Shown: positions 1-9,339, counted from the first letter of the stretch. The stretch: DNA of 64,000 nt from Chthoniobacterales bacterium (GCA_039930045.1 JBDSQB010000003.1:1-64000), one strand, 5' to 3'. Numbers and translations are program-made. Notes: generated by a model from the letters alone, not told the origin.

Positions 1-1134
1 CATCCACCAGCCGAGCGTCGCGACCGGCGGTCGATCGAAATCGCGGAAGGCAAGGTTCTCGGCGACGCTCATCTTGGGCACGGTGGCGTTCTTCAGGGGC
101 TCCTCGGGCAGGCCGAAGACCTTGAAGCGGTCGAAGTGGCCGCGCTTGGGCTCGAAGCGCTGCCCGTGAATGAAGATGCCGCCGTCGCTCAGCGGCCGCT
201 GCCCGCTCAGCGTCTCGACGAGTGCCGACTGACCATTGCCGGAGACCCCGGCGATGCCAACGATCTCGCCACCCTGGATCTTGAGGTTCAGCGACTTGAT
301 CGCCAGCATGCCGTCATTGTCGTCGGCAAACAGCCCCGCCAGTTCCAGCACGTCGCCGCGCGCATTGTCGGCCTTGCGGCTGGCGCGCTCGCGGATCGTG
401 GTGTCGCCGATCATCATCCCGCTCATTTCACCGACGCTCACCAGCTTGGCGTCGCCCTCGCCGGTGAACTGGCCGCGCCTGAGCACGGTGAAATGGTCGC
501 AAAACGCCTTCACCTCGCGGAACTTGTGCGAGATCATCAGCACGGTGATCTCCTTGCGCGCCGCCATGGCACCGAGATGTCCCAGCATCTCGTCGGCCTC
601 GCCGGGCGTCAGCACCGATGTGGGCTCGTCGAGGATCATGAAGCGCTGGTCGAGATAGAGCAGCTTCAGGATCTCGAGCTTCTGCTTTTCGCCGGCGCTG
701 AGGCCGCTGACCTGGGTGTCGAGCGGGACGCGGAACGGCATCTGGTCCATGAAGGCCGAGAGCGCCTTCTTCTCCTTGCTCCAGTCGATGACCCCCGGCG
801 CATCGGCCCGCGAGATCACGAGGTTCTCTGCCGCGGTGAGCGAGGGCACCAGCGTGAACTGCTGATAGACCATGCCAATGCCGTGGGCGCGCGCGTCGCG
901 CGGCGATTTGATCGCCACTTCCTTGCCGTCGAGCAGCACCCTGCCCTTGTCGGGCGAGTAGAAGCCCATGATACACTTGACCAGTGTCGATTTGCCGGCG
1001 CCATTCTCGCCGAGCAATGCATGGAATGAGCCGGCGTCGACCTTGATCGAAACATCGCCGAGCGCTACCAGCGGCCCGAAGATCTTGGTCATGCCCTGGG
1101 CTTCGAGGGACGGCGCCCGGACCGGATCGCTCAT
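1..1134 (-). CDS. ABC transporter ATP-binding protein, BMP/simple-sugar type (3' end outside window)
   Basis: This is the ATPase of an importer with two fused nucleotide-binding domains. The first 378 residues are present and the C-terminus lies left of the window. Domain 1 has Walker [10 protein letters not shown] at about 42-50, the variant signature LSAGEKQ at 145-151 and Walker B RFMILDE at 164-170. Domain 2 starts near residue 262 and has the degenerate P-loop GVSGNGQS (296-303) usual for the BMP/CUT2 class (nucleosides, sugars, other polar solutes). The ATG overlaps the stop of biuH by 4 bp, so the two are translationally coupled, and the substrate may be biuret or a related ureide (inference). 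The DNA is GC-richer than the upstream permease, like biuH, which suggests the two arrived together. No permease or binding-protein gene is visible. Confidence 0.9.
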   Translation of the reverse strand, partial: MSDPVRAPSLEAQGMTKIFGPLVALGDVSIKVDAGSFHALLGENGAGKSTLVKCIMGFYSPDKGRVLLDGKEVAIKSPRDARAHGIGMVYQQFTLVPSLTAAENLVISRADAPGVIDWSKEKKALSAFMDQMPFRVPLDTQVSGLSAGEKQKLEILKLLYLDQRFMILDEPTSVLTPGEADEMLGHLGAMAARKEITVLMISHKFREVKAFCDHFTVLRRGQFTGEGDAKLVSVGEMSGMMIGDTTIRERASRKADNARGDVLELAGLFADDNDGMLAIKSLNLKIQGGEIVGIAGVSGNGQSALVETLSGQRPLSDGGIFIHGQRFEPKRGHFDRFKVFGLPEEPLKNATVPKMSVAENLAFRDFDRPPVATLGWWM

Positions 1135-1814
1135 GGCAAGGCCTCCAGCAATTGCGCCGACGTCGCCACCGCGCCGAACACGCCGCCCTGCATCTTGATC
1201 ATGTCGAGCGCGGCGAGGTGATTCTCGTACTTAGTTGCGGCCGTGCAGTCCGAAAGCACCAGGCATTCATAGCCGCGGTCGTTGGCATCGCGCATCGTGG
1301 TGTGAACGCAGACGTCGGTGGTGATGCCCGCGAGCACGATGTTCTGGATGCCCTTCTGCCGGAGCAACATGTCGAGATCGGTGGCGTAGAAGGAGCCTTT
1401 GCCCGGTTTGTCGATGATTGCCTCGCCGGGCAGCGGGGCGAGTTCCTCGATGATTTCCCAGCCCGCCTCGCCGCGTGTGAGGATGCGTCCGCAAGGGCCG
1501 TCATCGCCGATGCCCGCGCCCATTTGCCGGCTGCGCCAGCGTTTGTTAGCCGGCAGATCCGCGAGATCCGGGCGGTGTCCCTCGCGGGTGTGCATGACGT
1601 GAAAACCCCGGCTGCGAACCGCCTCCAGCACGCGCTGAATGGGTTCGATCGGGGCACGAGTGAGGGACAAATCGTAGCCCATTTTATCGACATAACCGCC
1701 GACGCCGCAGAAGTCGATCTGCATGTCTATGATGAGAAAAACGGTGTTCTCCGGACGAAGATCACCGTTCCAAGGCCAGGGATAAGGTTGAGCCGGGACG
1801 TAAGTTTCATTCAT
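1131..1814 (-). CDS. biuH: Biuret hydrolase-like cysteine hydrolase (isochorismatase superfamily)
   Basis: This 227-residue cytosolic hydrolase closely resembles, as I remember it, rhizobial biuret amidohydrolase, which splits biuret into allophanate and ammonia. The catalytic triad expected for BiuH is present with the expected spacing: D30 in [10 protein letters not shown]136 in IIDKPGKG and C169 in ITTDVCVHT. Family-typical stretches such as [19 protein letters not shown] are intact. The gene lies 74 bp downstream of the NCS2 permease and overlaps the ABC ATPase by 4 bp. Allophanate would need an allophanate hydrolase, which is not in the window. A related specificity (triuret, ureidoacrylate) cannot be excluded from sequence alone. 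Confidence 0.82.
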   Translation of the reverse strand: MNETYVPAQPYPWPWNGDLRPENTVFLIIDMQIDFCGVGGYVDKMGYDLSLTRAPIEPIQRVLEAVRSRGFHVMHTREGHRPDLADLPANKRWRSRQMGAGIGDDGPCGRILTRGEAGWEIIEELAPLPGEAIIDKPGKGSFYATDLDMLLRQKGIQNIVLAGITTDVCVHTTMRDANDRGYECLVLSDCTAATKYENHLAALDMIKMQGGVFGAVATSAQLLEALP

Positions 1815-1838
1815 ATGTGATGTTAGAAAACGGAAGCA

Positions 1839-1870
1839 CGCCCGGCGAACCCACTCAGGTCCACCGGGCG
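1839..1870 (-). other. Intergenic hairpin between permease and biuH
   Basis: In the transcribed direction a 7-bp GC stem, CGCCCGG/CCGGGCG, encloses an 18-nt loop in the only sizeable gap inside the operon. A T-containing but not T-only stretch follows it. It could attenuate distal transcription, stabilise the proximal mRNA, or mark the joint where the GC-richer biuH-ABC segment was added. Confidence 0.45.
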
Positions 1871-1888
1871 CTCCCTTAACCTAGGAAA

Positions 1889-3475
1889 TTATTCCGCGAC
1901 CGCCATGCCTTCGAGGGCGCTTTCAGGCTCTGATTCCGTGGCTGTGACCGTTGATTTGCAACAGGCCAGGAGCACGCCTCCGACGGCGACGTAAGCGAGA
2001 GCGACCGAGGGCGTCTGGTTGATGCCGATGGCCTCGCCATGCATGAGTCCGAAGAAGGTGAGCACGCCGCCCGCAAAGGCAAACGCACTGGCCATCATGA
2101 ACTTGCGGTCGATGATGTAAGTCGTGATCGCACCGAGGACGACTCCCGCGAGAATGGAGCCGCCACCGAGGATGGAGAGGCCGTGGTAGAACACGCCGGT
2201 CTGCGCCATCGAGGCGATCATGTCGGAAGTGACATGGTGAATGCCGGAGACTGAGCCGAGGGCGTTGTCGATTTGCAATTTACCCCAGGCGGCCAGCGAC
2301 GGAACGATCGCCATGATGACGGCGGGCGCGTGTTTGTGCGGGCTTTCTTGAAACGCTTGGGAGCCGATCAACATGCCGATGTAGAGCAGAATCGGTGAGA
2401 TGGCCACGACTGGAATCAGCGCAGTCATCAGCGAGATAATGCCAAACCAAGAGAGCAGAATCACCATCACGCCTGTGGCGGCGGAGTAGCCGATGCGACC
2501 GCCCATGGCCTTCCAGCCGGGGTGGCCGATGTAAACGGCGTTGATGTAAGGATTACCCATCAGACAGCCGATCAGACTGATCACGCCATCGGCGGTCAGC
2601 ACGCGGGTCGTGGGATATTCATCACCGGCGGCGGAGGCGCTCACGACGTTATCCATGGCCTCGACCAGATCATAGATGCCGAAGGGAATTGCCGTGACGA
2701 GAATGACACTGAGCAAGGCCCAATTCAGCCCTCCGAAGACGAGTCCGAAGACCGGTGTTGGAGCAGAAAAACCGAACGTCGAAAACGACTGGTGCAGTGC
2801 GGCGACATTCATTCCACCGAAGTTGTAACCGAGGAGATTCGAGCCCCAAGCGATGGTGGTGCCCGCCGCGATGGCGACAAGACCAGCGGGTATGCCGCCA
2901 AATTTCACTCCACCAAACCAGCTCACGAGAATGATCGCGAAACAGACAATGCCGATGACCGGAGTCATAAACATTTCCAAGGCGGGTTTCATCGAAATGA
3001 AGCTGATCGAGACACCGGCCAGCGCGCCGAGCAGCGCGGCTTTCGGAGTGATCTTCCGAATGATCGGAGCGAGGAAACCTCCTAACATTAAAACGAAGCT
3101 CTGGATGAAGACCCAGACGAGGCCCGCCTGCCACGCTTTCATCGGATCGCCGGTGACGATCTTGATCGGCAGCATGATGACCAGCGTGACGATGAACATG
3201 TGCGGCACACTAATCCCAGAGGGCAGTGCGCAAACGTCGGTGCGTCCGGTTTTCTGGGCCAGCTTGTAGGCGAGCCACGCGTAGTAAAAGGTGCTCATGC
3301 ACATCATCAACCCGGCTGCGGGTAGGATGTGTTTGAACACCATGTCGGGCGGCATTTTCAGGACGTAGAGCAGCAGGCCGCTCAAGGTTAGCAGGTTGAC
3401 GAGGATGTTGGTTCCGAAGCCGAAGAGAGCATTCCAGTCTCCCGGCACCCAGATTTTTGGTTTGGCAGTGGTCAT
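1889..3475 (-). CDS. NCS2-family (xanthine/uracil-type) permease
   Basis: This is a 528-residue polytopic inner-membrane protein with about 12-14 hydrophobic segments from residue 17 to about 505. It resembles solute carrier family 23/NCS2 transporters, which take up purines, pyrimidines or related ureides by ion symport. The internal segment ALPSGISVPHMF around residues 83-94 and the glycine-rich half-helix regions fit the fold. It lies between two cysteine hydrolases, 42 bp after the first, so its substrate is probably a nitrogen-rich amide or ureide that they degrade. The exact substrate cannot be read from sequence. Confidence 0.8.
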   Translation of the reverse strand: MTTAKPKIWVPGDWNALFGFGTNILVNLLTLSGLLLYVLKMPPDMVFKHILPAAGLMMCMSTFYYAWLAYKLAQKTGRTDVCALPSGISVPHMFIVTLVIMLPIKIVTGDPMKAWQAGLVWVFIQSFVLMLGGFLAPIIRKITPKAALLGALAGVSISFISMKPALEMFMTPVIGIVCFAIILVSWFGGVKFGGIPAGLVAIAAGTTIAWGSNLLGYNFGGMNVAALHQSFSTFGFSAPTPVFGLVFGGLNWALLSVILVTAIPFGIYDLVEAMDNVVSASAAGDEYPTTRVLTADGVISLIGCLMGNPYINAVYIGHPGWKAMGGRIGYSAATGVMVILLSWFGIISLMTALIPVVAISPILLYIGMLIGSQAFQESPHKHAPAVIMAIVPSLAAWGKLQIDNALGSVSGIHHVTSDMIASMAQTGVFYHGLSILGGGSILAGVVLGAITTYIIDRKFMMASAFAFAGGVLTFFGLMHGEAIGINQTPSVALAYVAVGGVLLACCKSTVTATESEPESALEGMAVAE

Positions 3476-3517
3476 GTTAGGTTTGTGTGTTGGTGTTGGT
3501 TTTTTTGGCTGTGATAG

Positions 3518-4195
3518 CTATGCAAGTGCGCTGAGAATTTTTGTGGAATCCGAGACCCATCCGAAGATGCCGCCCTGGGCTTTGATCATCTTCAAACCCA
3601 TCTCTTGGAACTCGGGAAAATAGGAGCCGACGCAGTCGGACGGCACGAGACATTCGTAGCCGCGATCGTTGGCCTCACGGACGGTGGTATTGACGCAGAC
3701 CTCGGTGGTGACGCCGGTGACAATGAGTGAGGTGATGCCCCGATTTTGCAGAATCGCCTGCAAGTCAGTTGCAAAAAAAGCGCCCTTGCCCGGCTTGTCG
3801 ATTACCGGTTCGCCGGGCAGCGGATACAACTCGGGAATGATGTCGTGCCCGGCCTCGCCGCGAATGAGAATGCGCCCCATCGGACCGATGTCGCCGATGG
3901 TGGTGGTGCCGTGGCCGCGAACTTTTTTAGCTGGTGGCAGATCCGATAAATCAGGCCGATGTCCCTCGCGGGTGTGCATCACCTGCAAGCCGGCTGCCCG
4001 CCACGCGGCGAGCAACCGGCGATTAGGTTCAATGGTTCCGCGCAACTGGGAAAGGTCGTTTCCTAACATTTCCCCAAAACCGCCCGGCTCGAGGAAGTCG
4101 CGCTGCATGTCGATGATCAGCAGGGCGCATTTGGCCGGGATGAATTCATACGCATACGGCTCGGCTTCGACGGTGACGGGCAGGGTTGGGTCCAT
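3518..4195 (-). CDS. Second cysteine hydrolase, isochorismatase superfamily (BiuH paralogue)
   Basis: This 225-residue protein has the same fold as BiuH. Its triad is D29 in LLIIDMQRDF, K134 in VIDKPGKG and C167 in VTTEVCVNT. It keeps the [17 protein letters not shown] block but differs from BiuH in the 90-110 region, where [10 protein letters not shown] becomes a GHGTTTIGD-type segment, and in the 180-195 loop, which suggests a different substrate. Candidates are triuret, ureidoacrylate-type carbamates or another N-carbamoyl compound. It is the second gene of the operon, 31 bp after the barrel protein. Its base composition matches the permease rather than biuH, so it looks like the resident enzyme. 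Confidence 0.82.
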   Translation of the reverse strand: MDPTLPVTVEAEPYAYEFIPAKCALLIIDMQRDFLEPGGFGEMLGNDLSQLRGTIEPNRRLLAAWRAAGLQVMHTREGHRPDLSDLPPAKKVRGHGTTTIGDIGPMGRILIRGEAGHDIIPELYPLPGEPVIDKPGKGAFFATDLQAILQNRGITSLIVTGVTTEVCVNTTVREANDRGYECLVPSDCVGSYFPEFQEMGLKMIKAQGGIFGWVSDSTKILSALA

Positions 4196-4226
4196 GTTAG
4201 TTTTCCTAGTTTGGCGGACGTTCGAG

Positions 4227-5147
4227 TTAGAAGGATATGGTGATGCCGGTGTGGAGCTGGATCAGATCCTTGTCGCGCTTGGAGGTGGCTCCGAGCAGGA
4301 CGTTGCCATCGAGCAGACCTTCATTGTTCAAGTGATAGTATTGCACGCCCGCATAGATGCCCCAGTGACCGTAGCTGGCGGGGATGAAGGTGAGGGGAGT
4401 GCTAACTTTCAACTCCGTGGAAATCACCGCCGCGCCCGAACCGCCATCGGAACCATCGAGGCGCTGGTAGAAGTCGGACGCCACGAGGTTAACAAAACTC
4501 GGCAACTCGACTTTGACCGGACCGACGTTGAAAGTCGGATCGATGCCCAGCGAGAAGTAGTAGCTGGAAGTCGCACCTAACACGACGGGCAGTTTGTCGA
4601 TGTCGCGGAAATATTCCACGTATGGATTGATCGAGAATCCCTTGATGAAGTGATCGTGATAGGTCAGTTTCAGGTCGAGGTTAGTCGAGGTGTCGTAGGA
4701 ATTTGTCTGGCTGTTAAACGCGGTGTAAAACGCATCGAACTGAAAGTCCTGAAATGCCTTGAAAGTGAGGCCGACGATCGGGTCAATCTCGTTCCACTGA
4801 CGTGGAGTCGCGCCGGACTTGCGGGTGTGCCAGCTATTCCAGACGCCGGTGGTGAGACTAACATCGTTGAGCGGACCGGTTTTCGAGGAATAGAGATCCC
4901 AGAAAAGCAGCAGGAGCGGCTGAAAGATCAGGCCCTGGTTTTCCGTGTCGAGACCGCGCGGCGTGATGTAGTGGTCGGAGAATTCGAGTTGAATCAGTCC
5001 GTGGATTTTCAGGCCGGGTGATTCTTCGAGAATGGGCTTCGCCATTTTTTCATCGGAGATCGGGCCGGCAAGAAGCACTGGAGTGGCGGAGGCCGCCATG
5101 GCGCAGAAGGCTAGCGTTTTGGAAACAGTTTTGAACAACTTAGTCAT
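4227..5147 (-). CDS. Outer-membrane beta-barrel protein, TorF-like porin
   Basis: This 306-residue exported protein starts with a signal peptide (basic TKLFKTVSK, then a hydrophobic Ala-rich core to about residue 28). Alternating-polarity strands with aromatic girdle residues follow, and it ends in ITISF, with the terminal Phe typical of barrels assembled by the BAM complex. The composition resembles TorF/Gcw_chp-type putative porins. As first gene after the sigma-54 promoter it probably admits the operon's substrate across the outer membrane (inference). The start is chosen because the signal peptide begins there. Confidence 0.72.
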   Translation of the reverse strand: MTKLFKTVSKTLAFCAMAASATPVLLAGPISDEKMAKPILEESPGLKIHGLIQLEFSDHYITPRGLDTENQGLIFQPLLLLFWDLYSSKTGPLNDVSLTTGVWNSWHTRKSGATPRQWNEIDPIVGLTFKAFQDFQFDAFYTAFNSQTNSYDTSTNLDLKLTYHDHFIKGFSINPYVEYFRDIDKLPVVLGATSSYYFSLGIDPTFNVGPVKVELPSFVNLVASDFYQRLDGSDGGSGAAVISTELKVSTPLTFIPASYGHWGIYAGVQYYHLNNEGLLDGNVLLGATSKRDKDLIQLHTGITISF

Positions 5148-5206
5148 AGGTATGTTAGTAGTGTGTGGTTTAGGCTGTGGGATTGCTCCCGGACGCTGGC
5201 TTCTTT

Positions 5207-5222
5207 AGCAACGCCTGTGCCA
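5207..5222 (-). promoter_or_regulatory. Sigma-54 promoter of the ureide/biuret operon
   Basis: The minus strand reads TGGCACAGGCGTTGCT, matching the -24/-12 consensus TGGCAC-N5-TTGCW with GG and GC at the required spacing. It lies 59 bp upstream of the barrel-protein ATG and downstream of the NtrC-type gene, so it can serve only the 1-5147 operon. It requires an enhancer-binding activator; the obvious candidate is encoded just upstream. Confidence 0.82.
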
Positions 5223-5306
5223 CTTCTAACAAAGAAATCGAGCCGCTGATCATCAGCGACTTACAAAGAATCCTGCGGCGATGTCTTCATCGCCGACTGT
5301 TCCATT

Positions 5307-5332
5307 TGTTGCACTGCGCAACAGGTGCAACA
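5307..5332. promoter_or_regulatory. Dyad, probable enhancer (UAS) for an NtrC-family activator
   Basis: A perfect inverted repeat TGTTGCAC-N10-GTGCAACA lies about 85-110 bp upstream of the -24 element, the usual distance for a sigma-54 enhancer. The half-sites resemble the TGCAC/GTGCA halves of NtrC sites. It begins 5 bp beyond the stop codon of the adjacent activator gene. Confidence 0.62.
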
Positions 5333-5336
5333 CCTG

Positions 5337-6755
5337 CTAATTCCGGCGATAGATGCGGCTGCGGTTCACTCCTAACAATCGCGCCGCCTCGGCGACGTTG
5401 CCGCCAGTTTGAGCCAGGGCACGCTCGATGAGAACCTCCTCGGCTTTCTCCAGATTCAGAGGGAGGTCGCCGACTAGAATTTTTGATTCGAGTTGCACTT
5501 CTTTCTGATGTGTAGGAGTTGCAGACAAATGGAGGTGTGCGAGTTCGATGGCGCCGCCGCCGCTAGCGATGAGGGCGCGCTCGATGAGATTTTTCAGCTC
5601 TCTAACATTGCCGGGGAAATCGCAGGCGGCGAGCGCCTTCAACGCCTCTGGGCTCAGGGCCGGAGGGCGGAGTCCCATTTCAATGGCGAAGACTTTGAGA
5701 AAGTGCGTGGCCAGCAGCGGAATGTCCTCCCGGCGCTGGCGCAACGGCGGCGTCTCCACGGTGTAGCGGGCGAGGCGGAAATAGAGGTCGCGTCGAAATG
5801 CGCCCGATCCGATCTGCGCGTCGAGGTCGGCATTGGTCGCGGCGAGCACGCGGACGTCCACTTTTTTTGCTTGCGTCGCGCCGATGGGAGTCACCAGGCC
5901 ATCCTCCAGCACACGCAGTAATTTCGCCTGCAGCGTCGCGGGCATGTCGCCGATTTCGTCCAGAAACAACGTCCCGCCGTGAGCCAACTCGAAGTAGCCC
6001 TTGCGATCCGCCGTCGCTCCGGTGAACGACCCACGCAGGTGCCCGAAGAACATCGACTCGGCCAATTCATTTGGGATAGCGACGCAATTCACGGCGACGA
6101 ACGGTCCTTTGGCCCGCGTGCTGTCGTGGTGAATCGCCCTCGCGACGAGTTCTTTTCCCGTGCCGCTTTCGCCGGTGATGAGCACGCTGGTGTTGGCAAA
6201 TGGCTGGAGCCGCTCAATGTCGCCGAGAATCTTCCGCATTGTCTGACTTTCACCGACGAAACCCGTCATGCCCCAGCGTTCGTCCTCGCGATCGGTGATC
6301 GTGGAAAGGCGGGCGTCGGAGCGTTCGCGGCGCTCAATTTCCTGGGCCAACTCGCGGTTTTTCTGCATCAGGTCACGAGTCAGCCGGGCGATTTTTAGAT
6401 GCGTCTCCACGCGAATGAGCACTTCCTCGGCTTCGAAGGGTTTCAAAATATAATCCACTCCGCCAACTCGGAACCCGTTCAGGATGCTCGCTGTTTCCGC
6501 TCGTGCCGTGATGAAAATCACCGGTATGTCGCGGGTCGCCGCATGACGCTTCAACTCGCGGCAAATTTCAAACCCGTTGCTGCCGGGCATCATCACATCG
6601 AGCAGGATGAGATCGGGAATCGCCTTCGCCGCAATCTTCAGCGCGACCTCGCCGCCGGGAGCCGTGAGCACCTCGTAACCATGCGGCTCGAGAGTGCCGG
6701 TGAGCACGTCGAGATTGGCCGGAGTGTCGTCGGCGATGAGAATTTTCTCGCTCAT
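5337..6755 (-). CDS. Sigma-54-dependent response regulator, NtrC family
   Basis: This 472-residue transcription activator has a receiver domain (phosphoacceptor D53 in LLDVMMPG, K106 in LKPF), a coiled linker (about 120-160), an AAA+ domain with Walker A GESGTGKE (195-202) and Walker B GGTLFLDE (260-267), and a Fis-type helix-turn-helix at the C-terminus (AARLLGVNRSRIYR). The sigma-54 contact loop reads GSFTGA (242-247) rather than GAFTGA. Its start overlaps the kinase stop by 4 bp, so they form a two-component pair. A sigma-54 promoter and dyad lie directly downstream, so it probably activates the operon at 1-5147; the pilin promoter at 13586 is a second possible target. Confidence 0.93.
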   Translation of the reverse strand: MSEKILIADDTPANLDVLTGTLEPHGYEVLTAPGGEVALKIAAKAIPDLILLDVMMPGSNGFEICRELKRHAATRDIPVIFITARAETASILNGFRVGGVDYILKPFEAEEVLIRVETHLKIARLTRDLMQKNRELAQEIERRERSDARLSTITDREDERWGMTGFVGESQTMRKILGDIERLQPFANTSVLITGESGTGKELVARAIHHDSTRAKGPFVAVNCVAIPNELAESMFFGHLRGSFTGATADRKGYFELAHGGTLFLDEIGDMPATLQAKLLRVLEDGLVTPIGATQAKKVDVRVLAATNADLDAQIGSGAFRRDLYFRLARYTVETPPLRQRREDIPLLATHFLKVFAIEMGLRPPALSPEALKALAACDFPGNVRELKNLIERALIASGGGAIELAHLHLSATPTHQKEVQLESKILVGDLPLNLEKAEEVLIERALAQTGGNVAEAARLLGVNRSRIYRRN

Positions 6756-9331
6756 TCGGGTCTAACTCCGCTCGGGATTTGCGCGACGATTTTCAGGATC
6801 GTCTCCATGTCGTAACTGGCCATAAACTCGCGCAAATGCTCCGCCAGCCGCTGCTCGCGCGGGCCGAGTGCGTGGAGTTCGCGCAGGCAATTTTTCAAAA
6901 CCGTCGCGCTGTGCAGCTCGGCGGCCATCATCATGCGCAACGCCAAATCTTCGGGGAGAACGATCTGCGCCAGATCCAGCGGCGGCGTGTCGGGATGTTC
7001 GGCAGTGGCGCTTTCATCGTAATCAAACTCGACTTGGAGCAGATTCTGGAGGCATTGCCAGACCTGCTCGGCGCGGATCGGTTTCCCGATAAAATCATCG
7101 CAGCCCGCCTTCAGGCAAGCCTCGCGCTCGTCCTGCAAAACCGACGCCGACATGGAGACGATGTGCAAGCCTTTGTGTCGCGCGACCAGAAGTTGCGTGG
7201 CCTCGATCCCGCTCATTCCGGGCAGCCGCATGTCCATGAAGACAATATCCGGCGTCTCCATGGCGACCGCAGCGAGTGCGGCGGGCCCGCTGTCCACCGT
7301 CCGCACTTCGCAGCCGATACTCTCCAGCATGTGCGAAATGACGGCCCGATTTTCCTCGATGTCGTCCACGACCAAGGCTCGCACCCGGCTGCCCGGCGCA
7401 AGGCTCCTAACCATCCGGCTGCGTCGCGGCTGCAACGAGCCCGCGACCGGCGTTTGCAGTGGGATGTTGAAGAAAAATGTCGAGCCCGCGCCTTCATCGG
7501 ACCAGACCTCCAGCTCTCCGCCCATCAACTCGACCTGACGCCGCGCGATGGCGAGTCCGAGTCCGGTGCCGCCGCGATGAACGGCTGTCGCACCCTGATG
7601 AAACGGCTCAAAGACCGACTTCTGCAACTCCGGCGCGATGCCGATGCCGGTGTCGCGCACTTCAAACTGGCAGCGGCCTTCCTCCTGCGGCTGGATGCGC
7701 AGCGTGACCAGCCCCTGATCGGTAAATTTCACCGCGTTCCCGAGGAGATTGATCAACACCTGACGCAGTTTTCCCTCGTCGCCATCTACGATTCGCCGAT
7801 CCTCGCCGCCGGTCCATTCGATGCGCAGTCCGAGGGATTTTTCCTCGCACGGCTGCTGAAACATGGCGGCCATTTCGCGCGAAAGCTCGACCAGATCAAA
7901 CTCGGCGAGTTGCAGTTCCATGTGACCCGCCTCGATTTTCGAGAGGTCGAGAATTTCATTCACCAGATGGAGCAAATGCTGGCCGCTGCTGGCGATGGTG
8001 GCCACCGCATCGCGCTGAAATGCCGGCAGCGACGCCGCGCGCTGGAGAATCTGGCAATAGCCGAGAATCGCATTCATCGGGGTGCGAATTTCGTGGCTCA
8101 TGTTAGCCAGAAAGAGAGATTTCGCCCGGTTTGCCGCCGCCGCCGCTTCCTCGGCTTGCTTGCGGACGCTGATCTCGCTGGTCAGCGCCTCATTGGCGCG
8201 CGCCAGTTGCTCAGTCCTTTCCTGAACGCTGATCTCCAGACTGTCGCGGGCGAGTTTCAATTCCTCCTCCGCTCGCTTGCGCTCGGCGATTTCGTTCGAG
8301 AGTTCCATCGTTTTCTCGAAGACAGAATCCTCGATTTCCTCCTGACGCCGCTGCGAGCCGCGGACCAATGACGCGCCCAGCCCCGTGCAGGCGAGGCCCG
8401 CTCCGAGCACCATCCACGACCAATGCGTCGCGCGTTGGGAAATGAATTCCGCCGAGGGCTGAAAATTAACCTGCCAGTTGCGCCCGGCAAATTCGAGATT
8501 CACGAGTTGATCGAACTCAGAGTCCGGTTTCTCCACGGGCTGACGATAAATGCTAACATCCTTCTCGCCCATATCCTGGATCGAGACGCCGAGGCCGATT
8601 TTTTGCAGCGGACTGAGGGCGCTTTCCACCAGATTGGCGATTCGGAAAACAGCGACCGCAAACCCGGCAAACGTGGCGTGATCCGTGCCCTGATAGAGCG
8701 GCAGGAAAACTAGAAAACCGGGATCGCCCTGGGCGAGTTCGATCGGAGCGGTGGCGATGGCTTTGTTAGTGTGGCGCGCGAGTTCGAGCGCGGCGCGACG
8801 GCGCTTCTCGGAGCCAACGTCGAAGCCGAAAGCGGCCTTGTTTCTCTCCAGCGTCTCAAGAAAATAGACCGGATAATATTCGTCGCGAGTCGCGGCGGTT
8901 ATGAGATGATGCTCCGTTTCCTCCTCAGTAAAATGGAAGTCGGCATAGCCGTCCTGATGCGCCCTTTCCTCCCAAGCCTCGCGTTGGCCGAGCAGAACGA
9001 GCGGGTCCCAGGCGAGCCCTTGCAACTCCGGCTGCCGGAGCAATGCATCGGCCACAAAGTCATGAAATTCGGCCCGTGTGACTACTTCGCGCGCCGCATA
9101 GAAAGAGCGAATCGAGTGCAGTACTTCCATCGAGCGCAGAATCTGGCTGCGCAGAATTTCTACGCGATCCGCCGTTTGCTTTTGCACCTGCTCGTGGAGC
9201 ATTTCTTTTTCCATGCGGGCGACGAGCACCCAGAGCACAACGGAAAACGCTGTGCCCGCAAGCAGGACACTCAAAAAGACGGCATGACGTCGCACGTGCG
9301 GAGTGGTAATCAGATGCGGACGGCGCGTCAA
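6752..9331 (-). CDS. Hybrid sensor histidine kinase with CHASE domain
   Basis: This 859-residue membrane kinase has TM1 at 17-38, a periplasmic CHASE-type sensor at about 60-290, TM2 at about 303-323 and a coiled coil at 330-400. HisKA carries H413 in NMSHEIRTPMNAILGY. The ATPase domain has the N-box near 528-536, DTGIGI at 560-565 and the GGTGLGLAI box near 587-595. A C-terminal receiver has D700 in FMDMRLPG, followed by about 85 residues without an obvious HPt motif. CHASE domains bind small ligands outside the inner membrane, so it may sense the compound imported by the downstream operon (inference). It overlaps the response-regulator gene and starts 8 bp after tatD. Confidence 0.93.
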   Translation of the reverse strand: MTRRPHLITTPHVRRHAVFLSVLLAGTAFSVVLWVLVARMEKEMLHEQVQKQTADRVEILRSQILRSMEVLHSIRSFYAAREVVTRAEFHDFVADALLRQPELQGLAWDPLVLLGQREAWEERAHQDGYADFHFTEEETEHHLITAATRDEYYPVYFLETLERNKAAFGFDVGSEKRRRAALELARHTNKAIATAPIELAQGDPGFLVFLPLYQGTDHATFAGFAVAVFRIANLVESALSPLQKIGLGVSIQDMGEKDVSIYRQPVEKPDSEFDQLVNLEFAGRNWQVNFQPSAEFISQRATHWSWMVLGAGLACTGLGASLVRGSQRRQEEIEDSVFEKTMELSNEIAERKRAEEELKLARDSLEISVQERTEQLARANEALTSEISVRKQAEEAAAAANRAKSLFLANMSHEIRTPMNAILGYCQILQRAASLPAFQRDAVATIASSGQHLLHLVNEILDLSKIEAGHMELQLAEFDLVELSREMAAMFQQPCEEKSLGLRIEWTGGEDRRIVDGDEGKLRQVLINLLGNAVKFTDQGLVTLRIQPQEEGRCQFEVRDTGIGIAPELQKSVFEPFHQGATAVHRGGTGLGLAIARRQVELMGGELEVWSDEGAGSTFFFNIPLQTPVAGSLQPRRSRMVRSLAPGSRVRALVVDDIEENRAVISHMLESIGCEVRTVDSGPAALAAVAMETPDIVFMDMRLPGMSGIEATQLLVARHKGLHIVSMSASVLQDEREACLKAGCDDFIGKPIRAEQVWQCLQNLLQVEFDYDESATAEHPDTPPLDLAQIVLPEDLALRMMMAAELHSATVLKNCLRELHALGPREQRLAEHLREFMASYDMETILKIVAQIPSGVRPE

Positions 9332-9339
9332 TGTTAGTT

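Noticed and set aside
136-1029. Long plus-strand open frame opposite the ABC ATPase
   Set aside because: It is antisense to a gene with complete Walker motifs, and its Arg/His/Ala-rich product has no recognisable domain.
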